Below, in pieces: positions 1-8,803 of a stretch of DNA of 64,000 bases. The stretch's first letter is position 1; each line of letters starts with the position of its first letter. Both the position numbers and the translations under genes were made by a program. The DNA comes from Empedobacter sedimenti. Lineage in GTDB: Bacteria; Bacteroidota; Bacteroidia; Flavobacteriales; Weeksellaceae. Location: positions 62,001 to 126,000 of the forward strand of contig NZ_JASCQG010000008.1 of NCBI RefSeq assembly GCF_030005555.1, in the 5' to 3' direction. The notes under the pieces are model-generated. The model was not told the origin of the DNA and ran no database searches. It was given only the letters and a program-made list of their open reading frames with translations.

Positions 1-1087
1 TTTCTGTAAAATGACATGGATCAAATTCTTTTTTTGTAAAAATCACATCACCTATGTACTGAATCATGTTTGATTTCTCTGTTTCCTTAAAAGCTGCAAT
101 ATCAAATGCAGATTTTTTTACAGAAAAGAAATTACTTGTTCTGTATCTAACATTATGTTCTTGATCGCTAGAATTCCCATAAATTGTATAGTTATTTTCT
201 CTAATATTAAATTTAGAGAATGTATTTGTTGTCTTATCTATCAATTGTATTTCAACAGAATAATTTCTGTTCTCAATTCCTGTGTGATAAATGTCTTTCC
301 ACTGCTCTTGAATATCTAAATTAAATTCTAGAGTACTATTTAACCATCCTGAATTTGGTCCAATAAATTTACTATGAAGCTTAGATAGCGATTCTACTAA
401 TAAAGGATTTTTTTGTAATACTGAACCATTATCTCCATCTGTTAATAATACGCTTAAATCACAATTTTCAAAAAAACTATTATTTTCTAACTTGGAATTA
501 CAAAGTCGATGTAAACTAATTCTTAGTTTAACTGATTCACCATAAAAAAAACTTTTATCTGTCACCTCATTCTCTTTCGATTTCTTTGTGTCAATATCTG
601 TTTGAATCTCAAAATAACCAAATCTGACAATAGGATCTAGATAAGGTACAATTGTAAAATAAAGACCTGCATTGGGTATTTTATTAAAAACTTCTACCCT
701 ATATCCATTTCCAATCCATGAATTTATTTTACCTGATTTTTCGCTAAATTGAAATTGTAATGATTTTCCTAATTTGTATTGATTTCCAATTCCTAAATAA
801 GGAACATTTTCTGAGCTTCTGTTTTCATTAAAATATCCCCATTCAGTATAGATTTCTTTTCCTTTCTTTTGAGCCGTATCAAAAAATCCATCAGAAAGAT
901 ACGCCCATTTAGCAGTGTTAACTTTTTCTTCTAAATTAGTTGAATCTCTATCAAAAAATTTTGAATCAGCTTCTATATAAAATTCATAAGTAACATCTTT
1001 AGGAATAAAAATAATATCACCGACTTCTATAAACTTGTTATGAATTCCATCTATTTTAAGTCCGCACCTTATAATACCTTTTCCCAT
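1..1087 (-). CDS. Partial gene of unknown function in a DUF4280 spike locus (3' end beyond left edge)
   Basis: An open frame of 362 codons runs from an ATG at 1087 leftwards to the window edge without a stop, so the C-terminus is missing. It begins one base after the stop codon of the DUF4280 gene and is surely co-transcribed with it. The visible protein (starts MGKGIIRCGLKIDG) has no signal peptide or membrane segment. It is rich in aromatic and polar residues and looks mostly beta-stranded, with repeated segments of extracellular or tail-domain character. I recognise no catalytic motif. By position it could be a cargo or effector, or an adaptor, for the PAAR-like protein, with any toxin domain in the unseen part; that is inference from context only. 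Confidence 0.7.
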   Translation of the reverse strand, partial: MGKGIIRCGLKIDGIHNKFIEVGDIIFIPKDVTYEFYIEADSKFFDRDSTNLEEKVNTAKWAYLSDGFFDTAQKKGKEIYTEWGYFNENRSSENVPYLGIGNQYKLGKSLQFQFSEKSGKINSWIGNGYRVEVFNKIPNAGLYFTIVPYLDPIVRFGYFEIQTDIDTKKSKENEVTDKSFFYGESVKLRISLHRLCNSKLENNSFFENCDLSVLLTDGDNGSVLQKNPLLVESLSKLHSKFIGPNSGWLNSTLEFNLDIQEQWKDIYHTGIENRNYSVEIQLIDKTTNTFSKFNIRENNYTIYGNSSDQEHNVRYRTSNFFSVKKSAFDIAAFKETEKSNMIQYIGDVIFTKKEFDPCHFTE

Positions 1088-1088
1088 T

Positions 1089-1577
1089 TTACTTAGCATT
1101 TAAAAATTCGTAAGGATCTTGGTCATCATAATTTCTCATATCAACAACAGGATTTACATGCACTTGTAGTTCATCATCTGCATTTTTGAAATTCTTTTTG
1201 GTAGGTTCACCAATTTGTCCTGATTTTAGGATACTAATACAATCTTTTCCTCCAATAGGGCAGGTAGCCTTACTGTCTTCTAACAAAATATAGCCTCCTG
1301 GCGGATCATATTTTTCTTTTTCGTAATAGCCACTCCATTCCGTTACAATTGTTTGACAAGGTTTAAAACCACCTGGAGTTGGTTGTTTTTTACAAGGTCC
1401 GAAAGTGTTTTTTTCGAAAGTAGTGCCGATATCTTTATGGGTTGCAGCAAGTTTGCTATTACCTTGGTGGTCATTAAGGTAATATTTTTGTTGTGTAAGT
1501 ACTTTTAATTTATCAGGTGTTGTACCATATTTACATAAGCACATTGCACCTTGTACAACTTTTTCTTTAAGTGCCAT
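1089..1577 (-). CDS. DUF4280 (PAAR-like) spike-tip protein
   Basis: A 162-residue protein of the DUF4280 family, whose members are PAAR-like caps on contractile-injection or type VI (T6SSiii) spikes in Bacteroidetes. It opens with VVQGAMCLCKYG and carries six conserved-looking cysteines (about 13, 15, 62, 74, 106, 113) spaced through Gly/Pro-rich loops, plus a TCPIGGKDC segment, as expected for a small beta-cone. A longer frame exists from a TTG at 1610, but the ATG at 1577 places the family motif at the N-terminus and is preferred. It lies between two uncharacterised genes on the same strand (55 and 1 bp gaps). The family call is firm; the secretion role is inferred, because no sheath or baseplate genes are in view. 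Confidence 0.85.
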   Translation of the reverse strand: MALKEKVVQGAMCLCKYGTTPDKLKVLTQQKYYLNDHQGNSKLAATHKDIGTTFEKNTFGPCKKQPTPGGFKPCQTIVTEWSGYYEKEKYDPPGGYILLEDSKATCPIGGKDCISILKSGQIGEPTKKNFKNADDELQVHVNPVVDMRNYDDQDPYEFLNAK

Positions 1578-1632
1578 AGGTAGTAGTTTGAGTAGTATAA
1601 ATTTAAACAAAAATTTTAAAAAACAGTATTGA

Positions 1633-2622
1633 TTACCAATCGTTTTCTAAATTTTCAAAATTATCAAATCCCCATTTGTTTGGTGGTAATTTCACCAATC
1701 CTCCAGTAATAAAAGGACTATCAGCTGTTAATTTTTGGTCTTTGTATATTTCAGTATTTTGTTGATATTGAGTAAATTCAATTCGTTTTACGATTGTTTT
1801 ATTTTCTAAAACATCTTTAGTATAAATGGTAAATGTTGCACGTGTATGCATCGAAAAATGATGAAAAATATCTAAATCATATTCAACATTTAACTGCATA
1901 TAAATTTCTAAACTTTCTGGTTTATTTACAGGATAAAAATATTTAGGCGCCTTTTGTTCTATACTATTAAAACTAATTATAAACGAATAATAATCAGTCG
2001 GAATCTTTTCTATTTTCTGAATTCCTTTGAATCGAATGGGAGATTGATAGGGAATAACAGCTAAATATAGATCGGTCTCGATTGTTCTTCGCTCTCCATA
2101 ATTAACTAATTTAGGATGAAAAAATAAATTCCAAAACCAATCATGGTGCAAACTTTTTTCTAGTTGAGATTTGTTTTCAAATTTATCATTAACAGTTTCA
2201 AAAAAAGAGCTTAAAGCTTCACTTTCATATTTTTCAGAAATTATTTTCTGTTGATTCTTCCAACGATTCTGGATTTCATCGTAATTTAAAATTTCATTTG
2301 GTGTTTGACCTTTTTCGTTCAACTCAACCTTCAATGGATAAATGGATTGAGTGATTGAGTTTGCGATGATTTCATTTATTAAATCAGGTTCATGTTGATT
2401 ATAATAAATTGATTTTTTATCAATGAATAATTCACCTTGATTCAACATTATTTTTAAATCAAGGGTCAACTCATAATCAATTCGTTTAAATGGAATTTGG
2501 TCATTTTCTTTGAAGTATTTTACAGAAACGCCATATTCTCTTTTTTCTAGTCCTTTAGGTTTGATTCGAATAGAATTTATTCTGTTTCGGATTTCTTTTT
2601 TTGAAAGGTTAATCTCATTCAT
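1633..2622 (-). CDS. Hypothetical protein upstream of the DUF4280 gene
   Basis: A 329-residue soluble protein with no signal peptide and no obvious membrane segment. It is rich in Glu, Lys, Asn and Tyr, with a Trp/Phe-dense stretch near the middle (HHDWFWNLFFHP) and a beta-rich second half. It is the first gene of the left-end set and ends 55 bp before the DUF4280 start. I do not recognise a family. Position suggests a chaperone, adaptor or structural partner for the spike protein, but nothing in the sequence proves that. It starts 28 bp downstream of the T9SS plug gene on the same strand, so it may also receive read-through from that gene. Confidence 0.75.
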   Translation of the reverse strand: MNEINLSKKEIRNRINSIRIKPKGLEKREYGVSVKYFKENDQIPFKRIDYELTLDLKIMLNQGELFIDKKSIYYNQHEPDLINEIIANSITQSIYPLKVELNEKGQTPNEILNYDEIQNRWKNQQKIISEKYESEALSSFFETVNDKFENKSQLEKSLHHDWFWNLFFHPKLVNYGERRTIETDLYLAVIPYQSPIRFKGIQKIEKIPTDYYSFIISFNSIEQKAPKYFYPVNKPESLEIYMQLNVEYDLDIFHHFSMHTRATFTIYTKDVLENKTIVKRIEFTQYQQNTEIYKDQKLTADSPFITGGLVKLPPNKWGFDNFENLENDW

Positions 2623-2650
2623 TGGTAGTAGGTCGTTAGTTTAGAATAGC

Positions 2651-3904
2651 TTATCTCCTTGAGTTTCCAGTTCCATATCCCATCAACACATCGTATCGTT
2701 GTCCCCAAGGGCGATAATAAAATAAGGCTTGATATTGGTTTTCGGTTTGCCAAAAACTTCCGCTCACATAACTTGGATCGATTTTACCTGTTTTGGTATT
2801 TTTTACGACATATTGGTAGTTATAATAACCTTGTTTCAGAAATTGTTCTGTAACCCAAAGTCCTGTTTTCTCATCTTTTTCTAACTTAGAATCAGCATCA
2901 ATTAGCCATTTATTGAAAGCTCCGACTACATAAGGTTCGTATAACCCATTTTGATCTTCAAAAGCTTCTAAAGCAAAATAAACCCAAGCGTAATCTGCTT
3001 CAGAATTTGCTGCATATTCGTTTCCATAACGATTATTTCGAATGAAAAAATTACCATCAATATCTGGATAATCATCGTAGGGCAAATTATATTTCGGAAT
3101 ATCTGCACGTAAAACAGTATGATAAACGCTATCCTTTCGGAAAGAGCTTTCTGTTGTTAAACTTGGTACTTCTAAGTTTTTATTATCAAACCAATTGTAT
3201 TCTGCTCCACCTGGAAATAAAATATTCGTATCATTGTAACTTAATTGGTTATTTCTTGAAAATGTAGGGCGATCAATAAAATAACCTTCATTCCAATTAT
3301 TATTTTTCATTAAAAATAATTTTGCTCCATCAGGAGATTCAGTCAAATTCTGAGTTCCACTTGTTACTTGAATTTGTAAACGCTGATTCAATTCTTTAAC
3401 TGTTGGATTATTGTAACGTGAAACCATCACTCCTATATCTGTAACTGGTTGATAAACTGAAAATCTTTGTGTAAAAATTACTTTCGAATCATTTTCTAAA
3501 TACACTTTCAATACATAATTTCCTGCCAATTTTACATTCATTTGATTATTCGGAAATTGAATTTGGTAATTGGTATATTTCTGATAGGTATTGAAAGAGT
3601 TTTTATTTGTTCTGGCATAATCAGAATTTACTCCTGACAAAAACTCAGATTGAAAAATATTTGATTCGGACCAATCTGCATTTCGGTGTTCGATAGAATA
3701 TTGATAACGTTTATAACCAGCATTTGTATCATCAAATAAGAAAATTAGATACTCGTTTCCTCCAATTCGAATAATTGGAGTGTTATCGTTTGTTTGAGGA
3801 TTAAAAATTTGTAATGTTTTAATATTTTTTGGTGGTTTTACTTCTTGAAATTGACCAAAAACTATCGAAGTCAATAGACAAATTATTATCGAATAGAATT
3901 TCAT
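2651..3904 (-). CDS. Type IX secretion system plug protein (DUF5103)
   Basis: A 417-residue exported protein with a clear signal peptide (MKFYSIIICLLTSIVFG). The opening IKTLQIFNPQTNDNTPIIRIGG and later Trp/Tyr-rich, all-beta sequence match the DUF5103 family. In Flavobacteriia that family includes the periplasmic Plug subunit, which closes the SprA translocon pore of the type IX secretion system when no cargo is passing. The length is right for the family. The start is the ATG in front of the signal peptide. It is followed on the same strand by the DUF4280 gene set, but T9SS and T6SS are unrelated machines, so I treat the neighbourhood as incidental. No other por/gld genes are in the window. 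Confidence 0.85.
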   Translation of the reverse strand: MKFYSIIICLLTSIVFGQFQEVKPPKNIKTLQIFNPQTNDNTPIIRIGGNEYLIFLFDDTNAGYKRYQYSIEHRNADWSESNIFQSEFLSGVNSDYARTNKNSFNTYQKYTNYQIQFPNNQMNVKLAGNYVLKVYLENDSKVIFTQRFSVYQPVTDIGVMVSRYNNPTVKELNQRLQIQVTSGTQNLTESPDGAKLFLMKNNNWNEGYFIDRPTFSRNNQLSYNDTNILFPGGAEYNWFDNKNLEVPSLTTESSFRKDSVYHTVLRADIPKYNLPYDDYPDIDGNFFIRNNRYGNEYAANSEADYAWVYFALEAFEDQNGLYEPYVVGAFNKWLIDADSKLEKDEKTGLWVTEQFLKQGYYNYQYVVKNTKTGKIDPSYVSGSFWQTENQYQALFYYRPWGQRYDVLMGYGTGNSRR

Positions 3905-3933
3905 TTTCCTTATTACTTTGATGGATAAAAATA

Positions 3934-3971
3934 CAAAAAAAGCGCATGCCTTTTTACAAAGACATACGCTT
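3934..3971 (-). terminator. Intrinsic terminator after the E1 dehydrogenase gene
   Basis: Read on the minus strand, AAGCGTATG pairs with CATGCGCTT (9 bp, one G-T pair) and is followed by a run of T. It lies 22 bp beyond the stop of the E1 gene. Confidence 0.8.
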
Positions 3972-3993
3972 ATATAACTCTAAAATTTATTTT

Positions 3994-6426
3994 TTAGTAC
4001 AAAGCTGGAAACTCATTTGGTTTCGCTTCGCGCATCAATTCATAAATTTGTTCTGTAATATCATCAACTGAAGGTTTTGAGAAATAATCCCCATCAGTTG
4101 CATAGGCAGGACGGTGAGCTTTCGCTGTAATTGTCAATGGCGCACTATCTAATGTAAAATATCCACCTTGTTTCTCGATAATTTCTTGTAACAAGAAAGC
4201 ACTTGCTCCACCAGGAACATCTTCGTCAACAATCACTAAACGATTCGTTTTATTCAAACTTTTCGCTACATCTGCATTAATATCGAAAGGTAATAAAGAT
4301 TGCGCATCAATTACTTCAACAGAAATACCTAATTGCTCTAATTCTTTCGCTGCATCCATCACAATTCTCCAAGTAGAACCATATGTTAACAAGGTTACAT
4401 CTTTTCCTTCTTTTGTAATTTCTACTTCACCAATTGGCGTTGTAAATTCTCCAATATTAGTTGGCGCAGGCTCTTTTAGACGATAACCGTTCAAACTTTC
4501 TACAACAATTGCAGGCTCATCTGCTTGCATCAATGTATTGTAGAAACCTGCTGCTTTTGTTAAATCACGCGGAACTAAAACATTCACTCCACGAACCAAA
4601 TTCAAGATTCCTCCCATTGGCGAACCAGAATGCCAAACACCTTCTAAACGGTGACCACGTGTTCTGATAATCACTGGTGCTTTTTGACCTCCATTCGAAC
4701 GATAAAGCACTGTTGCTAAATCATCAGAAATCCCTTGTAAACAATAAAGGATATAATCTAAATATTGAATCTCTGCAATTGGACGTAAACCACGCATGGC
4801 TAAACCAATTCCTTGACCAAGAATTGTTGCTTCGCGAATACCAGTATCCGAAATACGATCAATTCCATATTTTGCTTGTAAACCTTCTAATCCTTGGTTT
4901 ACATCTCCAATATTTCCTGCATCTTCACCAAAAACTAAAGCGTTTGGATATTTTTCGAAAAGTTTATCAAAGTTATCACGAACAATTACACGGCCATCTT
5001 CCAATTGTTGATTGTCAGAAAAAACTGGTGCTACTTGAGGAACTTGTGTTGCAGTTCCTGAAATTAATTTAGTTGAATAAATTTCTTCTTCGCGTTTCAT
5101 TTTAACATCTAACCAAGAAATTAATTCTGCCTTAGAAGTTAATTTTTCTGAACGAGTTAAACGAATTACTTTACGAACTGTTCCATAAACATCACGTTTA
5201 AATGGGCTTTTCTTTGATTTTAGATTACTAATTTCAATATTAATAAAAGCACTGTTCGCACTTTCTGAAGCAACTTTTGTTAACAATTCTAACGCTTGAT
5301 TCTTTAGCTCTAAAATTGGATTTAAGTAATCGTCCCAACATTGTTTTTGAGAAGCTTTTACTTCAGCTTTTACTTCAGCTTCTAATTGGTCTAGTTCTTC
5401 TGCAGAAATAATTCCTTCAGAATGATCTGCAAAAGCTAAAATATATTCACGGAATTTTGTGATTCCATCAAATTCTTTTTCCCAAGTCAAACGTTCTTCT
5501 GATTTATAACGCTCATGCGAACCTGACGTTGAGTGACCTTGTGGTTGTGTACATTCTTGTACATGTACTATACATGGAATATGATGCTCGCGTGCAAACT
5601 TTTCAGCACGTGTATAAGCGTCAATTAAAGCAGGATAATCCCATGCTTTTACTGTAATAATTTCGTAACCTCTTTCGTTTTCAGTTCTTCCAAAACCTGA
5701 TAATAATTCAGAAAGATTAGATTTTGTACGTTGAAATTTTGCTGGAACAGAAATTCCGTAACCATCATCCCAAATAGAAACAACCATTGGTACTTGCAAA
5801 ACTCCACCTGCATTTATTGTTTCCCAAAAATGCCCTTCAGATGTACTTGCATCACCAATTGTCCCGAAAGCGATTTCATTTCCACTGATAGAAAATTGAT
5901 TTTCTATATCAGCTTGTGGCACATTTCTGTAATATTTTGATGCTTGAGCTAAACCTAACAAACGTGGCATTTGCCCTGCTGTTGGTGAAATATCAGCGCT
6001 CGAATTTTTTTGTTCTGTTAATTTTTTCCAAGAACCATCTTCATTTAAAGAGCGTGTTCCAAAGTGAGATGTCATCTGACGACCACCAGATGCAGGCTCC
6101 TTCTCTAAATCAGTTAAAGCATACAATTGTGCAAAAAATTGCTCAACAGTTAACTGTCCAATTGCAAACATAAATGTTTGATCACGGTAATATCCTGAAC
6201 GAAAATCTCCATTCTTGAATACTTTTGCCATTGCAATTTGTGGTAATTCTTTTCCATCACCAAAAATTCCAAATTTTGCTTTCCCCGTAAGCACTTCTCT
6301 TCTACCTAAAAGACTTACTTCACGAGACATAAAAGCCGTTCTATAATCACTAATGATTTGACTTTTAAACTCTTCGAAAGTAATTTTATTTACCTCTTTT
6401 GTTTCCATTTCTTTTGTTTGTTGCAT
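3994..6426 (-). CDS. 2-oxoacid dehydrogenase E1, fused alpha and beta subunits
   Basis: An 810-residue thiamine-diphosphate enzyme in which E1-alpha (about residues 20-380) and E1-beta (about 470-810) are one chain. It decarboxylates a 2-oxoacid and passes the acyl group to the lipoyl arm of an E2 partner. The alpha part shows the cofactor segment GDASTSEGHFWETINAGG (near residue 190) and WDDGYGISVP; the beta part shows FGEDAGNIGDVNQG and the HSGSPMGG region. Fused forms are common in Flavobacteriia and are usually called branched-chain or pyruvate-type, and the substrate cannot be read here. E2/E3 genes are not adjacent. Start choices are GTG 6429, ATG 6426 or ATG 6408. A TAAATTTG box at 6429-6436 could be a promoter, which would favour the last. 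Confidence 0.9.
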   Translation of the reverse strand: MQQTKEMETKEVNKITFEEFKSQIISDYRTAFMSREVSLLGRREVLTGKAKFGIFGDGKELPQIAMAKVFKNGDFRSGYYRDQTFMFAIGQLTVEQFFAQLYALTDLEKEPASGGRQMTSHFGTRSLNEDGSWKKLTEQKNSSADISPTAGQMPRLLGLAQASKYYRNVPQADIENQFSISGNEIAFGTIGDASTSEGHFWETINAGGVLQVPMVVSIWDDGYGISVPAKFQRTKSNLSELLSGFGRTENERGYEIITVKAWDYPALIDAYTRAEKFAREHHIPCIVHVQECTQPQGHSTSGSHERYKSEERLTWEKEFDGITKFREYILAFADHSEGIISAEELDQLEAEVKAEVKASQKQCWDDYLNPILELKNQALELLTKVASESANSAFINIEISNLKSKKSPFKRDVYGTVRKVIRLTRSEKLTSKAELISWLDVKMKREEEIYSTKLISGTATQVPQVAPVFSDNQQLEDGRVIVRDNFDKLFEKYPNALVFGEDAGNIGDVNQGLEGLQAKYGIDRISDTGIREATILGQGIGLAMRGLRPIAEIQYLDYILYCLQGISDDLATVLYRSNGGQKAPVIIRTRGHRLEGVWHSGSPMGGILNLVRGVNVLVPRDLTKAAGFYNTLMQADEPAIVVESLNGYRLKEPAPTNIGEFTTPIGEVEITKEGKDVTLLTYGSTWRIVMDAAKELEQLGISVEVIDAQSLLPFDINADVAKSLNKTNRLVIVDEDVPGGASAFLLQEIIEKQGGYFTLDSAPLTITAKAHRPAYATDGDYFSKPSVDDITEQIYELMREAKPNEFPALY

Positions 6427-6429
6427 CAC

Positions 6430-6958
6430 AAATTTAACAAAAGAAATGAAACTTACACTATAGAGTTTTCGTCTTATCGAAGATTTAGAATAGGGTTATT
6501 ATCGAATAAACGTCTACAAAACATCCTATAGAAAGAAAATATTACTGAATTAAAGCCTTGTTATTATATCTATTCTTACTATTATATTTTTTGTTTAATC
6601 AGAAAAAAACGATTCGTTATAGTTATATAAAAAAATTCAAAAAAATGAGCTGTTTAGTAAGACAAAAGATTTTTTTTAAAAAAATAATCTTAAAAGATGT
6701 TTTACTTCTGTTTATACAGGGACTTTTAATCAATAATACTTTTAAGAATAATCATTAATAAAAGCTTCAGTAAGTACTTAAGCTTTTTTATTTTGTTAAA
6801 ACTTGAGAATAAAATTCTATAGAATTATTCATTTTCGGTCTAAAAGTTAAAAAATTTTGTTAAAAAAGACTTCAATTAACATTTTTAAAACTTTTTGGCA
6901 CCATAATTTCTTAATGTTAAAAACAATAAAAAACAATTAACCTTAAATATTAAACAAG
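6430..6958. other. AT-rich gene-free stretch, possible small RNA
   Basis: This 529-bp gap between divergent genes holds no convincing protein gene. The only plus-strand frame in it (66 codons) is an AT-rich, Leu/Phe/Lys string without family character. It does hold a terminator-like hairpin at 6760-6794 with no gene in front of it. About 170 bp upstream is a possible promoter (TTG at 6558-6560, TATATTTT at 6583-6590). Together these allow a short non-coding transcript. The right part (6795-6958) is the leader and promoter region of the coiled-coil gene. Confidence 0.4.
6760..6794 (+). terminator. Orphan intrinsic terminator
   Basis: AAAAGCTT pairs with AAGCTTTT around a 12-base loop and is followed by a T-rich tail. 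There is no recognised gene directly upstream on this strand. Confidence 0.55.
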
Positions 6959-7975
6959 ATGGAAGGACTAGAAAACAACAATCAACAAAATAATAAAGGA
7001 AAAAACGGACTAGTTTTACCATTAGCTTTAGTTGGAGTATTACTTGCAGGTAGTGTGGGATATAATGTTTATCAGGCAAATCATATTGGTTCGTTAGAAA
7101 AGAATGAATCTTTGAATTCTCAAATCCTTAAAAATGAAACAGGTCAAAAAGATCAAATCAGAAGACAATATGATTCGATTTTAAATGATTATACACAGTA
7201 CAAAGCTCGTATTGAAGATCGTAACAATTTATTAGGCGATAAAGAGAATATGATTCAGTTAAAGAATCAAGATATTCAACAAATCCTAGACAAAGATAAT
7301 CCTACAGCTGAAGAAATGAATCGCGCACGTAAGATGATTAACGATTTAGAAGGAAGTGTAAAAAACTATAAATCTGAAGTATCTCGTTTACAGAAAGAAA
7401 ATGCAATCTTAGTTCGCAGTGTTGATGATTTAAATAATAAAAATGCTTCATTAACTTCTGATAACAATAACTTAAGAGAAAACAACAAAGAGTTAACTTA
7501 TAACTACGAGACAGAAAAAAGTGTACGTCAAAAAGACAATGCTATTTCTAAAGGTAAGATTAACGAGTTAAGCTCAACTTTATCTGTTTCTAACCAACAA
7601 ATAAAAGGTATTCGCGTAAGACATAGCGGAAAAGAAGTTGAAAAAACACGTGCAAAACGAATTGATAAAATTCGTGTTTCTTTTGATGTTGATCGTAATT
7701 CTAGAACAGAATCTGGTGATAAAAAATTATTTGTGGCAATCTATAATCCTGACGGAACATTAGGACGTTACGGAAATGCACAAGGTGGACAACTTGAATT
7801 AAGATCTGGTGATACAGCTGATTTCTCTGATGCAATTAACTTTAATTATACAAACGGTCAAACTAAAAACATCACGTTTGATTGGGAAAACGAAAACTTC
7901 CAAAAAGGAGTTTACACGTTTAATGTATATGAAAATGGTTTCAAAATTAGTCAAGCTAAGATTACTTTAAACTAA
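6959..7975 (+). CDS. Membrane-anchored coiled-coil protein, paralogue of the gene at 36211-37185
   Basis: A 338-residue protein with a short Asn/Lys-rich cytoplasmic N-terminus and one transmembrane helix (about residues 20-42). A long coiled coil follows (about 45-215, rich in Asn, Lys, Glu, Leu), then a C-terminal beta domain of about 120 residues. The C-terminal domain opens with STLSVSN, then IKGIRVRHSGKEVEKTRAKR and IDKIRVSFDVDRN. The same order and motifs occur in the second copy at 36 kb, so the two are paralogues. Such proteins are often labelled SMC-like because of the coiled coil, but there is no ATPase domain. The likely topology puts coil and beta domain in the periplasm. Function unknown. 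A strong terminator follows, so it is monocistronic. Confidence 0.85.
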   Translation: MEGLENNNQQNNKGKNGLVLPLALVGVLLAGSVGYNVYQANHIGSLEKNESLNSQILKNETGQKDQIRRQYDSILNDYTQYKARIEDRNNLLGDKENMIQLKNQDIQQILDKDNPTAEEMNRARKMINDLEGSVKNYKSEVSRLQKENAILVRSVDDLNNKNASLTSDNNNLRENNKELTYNYETEKSVRQKDNAISKGKINELSSTLSVSNQQIKGIRVRHSGKEVEKTRAKRIDKIRVSFDVDRNSRTESGDKKLFVAIYNPDGTLGRYGNAQGGQLELRSGDTADFSDAINFNYTNGQTKNITFDWENENFQKGVYTFNVYENGFKISQAKITLN

Positions 7976-7997
7976 TCTCAACATATTTTATAAAATG

Positions 7998-8024
7998 AAA
8001 GCCTTGCAATGCAAGGCTTTTTTT
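7998..8024 (+). terminator. Intrinsic terminator
   Basis: A perfect 10-bp stem AAAGCCTTGC/GCAAGGCTTT with an AAT loop, followed by a T-run. It ends the coiled-coil gene. Confidence 0.9.
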
Positions 8025-8039
8025 ATTTATTTTTTGTCT

Positions 8040-8747
8040 TTAACTTTTATCTACCCCCTCATCTCTACGATATAATTTCGGTAATGTTTCAACAGAACTT
8101 GTTCTTTTCGGAATCATTTTTATATAATTCTTCGCTTTTGTTTCTTTTATATCCGTCAATACATAAAGAAACTCTTGTTTTGGAGATTTTTCATCAATTA
8201 TTTTACCAATCATCTTCACTTCTAACACCAAAAATCCTTTAAACTGATAATACAAAGGACTTCCAGACAAATCTTTTAGTTTTGTCAACCAAACCGAATA
8301 ATAATACTTATCATCTTCAAACGTATATTCTTTCGCATCCAAATCTAATATTTTCTTTGTATTTCTTGTCGGCGTTAAAGTAGGTTCTTTTAATGCTGAT
8401 TTTAATGGAATCTCGAAATACTCAAAGTTTTCATAGCTCAAATCATTTTGATAATCATTTAGCAACCATTCTGGTCGTAATGGCCTATCCATCCCCTTTT
8501 CTCCTTGACTATTACTTATTTTTTTGGGTGCTTCTATCAAACTAAAGTCTTTTCCTACATATACTTCAGTCGTTTTTTGGGTACTTGCATTTTTGTTTAA
8601 TTCATCAAGATTAATATCAAAACCTTCGATAGCCTTTTTCGGAAATTCAACTTTACGATGAACATCATACGATAATTGATAATCTGTTTCTTGTGCAAAA
8701 AGCGAAATAGTTAAGACAGAAAATAATAATGACAAGTAGTTTTTCAT
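8040..8747 (-). CDS. Secreted protein, paralogue of the next upstream gene (GLPGLI-like)
   Basis: A 235-residue exported protein with signal peptide MKNYLSLLFSVLTISLFAQ. The frame extends 17 codons further upstream, but the ATG at 8747 puts the signal peptide first. It shares its plan with the neighbour at 8804: a Tyr-Asp-His-x-Lys motif early on, a WLLND segment, PTRN(T/S)KK(I/V)L-LDAKE, then a Trp-rich strand and a YYQFKGFLVLEV segment. The last part recalls the signature region of GLPGLI-type proteins of Bacteroidetes, so I place both loosely in that group. Function unknown. The 56-bp gap and common strand suggest co-transcription with the upstream paralogue. Confidence 0.8.
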   Translation of the reverse strand: MKNYLSLLFSVLTISLFAQETDYQLSYDVHRKVEFPKKAIEGFDINLDELNKNASTQKTTEVYVGKDFSLIEAPKKISNSQGEKGMDRPLRPEWLLNDYQNDLSYENFEYFEIPLKSALKEPTLTPTRNTKKILDLDAKEYTFEDDKYYYSVWLTKLKDLSGSPLYYQFKGFLVLEVKMIGKIIDEKSPKQEFLYVLTDIKETKAKNYIKMIPKRTSSVETLPKLYRRDEGVDKS

Positions 8748-8803
8748 AAAAGTGTTTTTGTTGATTTTAAAATAAATATAATTAAAAACTATAAACACAA
8801 ATG

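Noticed and set aside
1578-1610. TTG start 11 codons upstream for the DUF4280 protein
   Set aside because: The family motif begins a few residues after the ATG at 1577; the upstream residues look like untranslated sequence.
2651-2853. Plus-strand 64-codon frame inside the T9SS plug gene
   Set aside because: Antisense to a clear family member.
4461-5072. Plus-strand frames of 68 and 131 codons opposite the E1 gene
   Set aside because: Antisense shadows of a well-supported coding region with no recognisable family.
6558-6758. 66-codon plus-strand frame in the AT-rich gap
   Set aside because: Low-complexity Leu/Phe/Lys sequence, no family character and no ribosome site; treated as chance.
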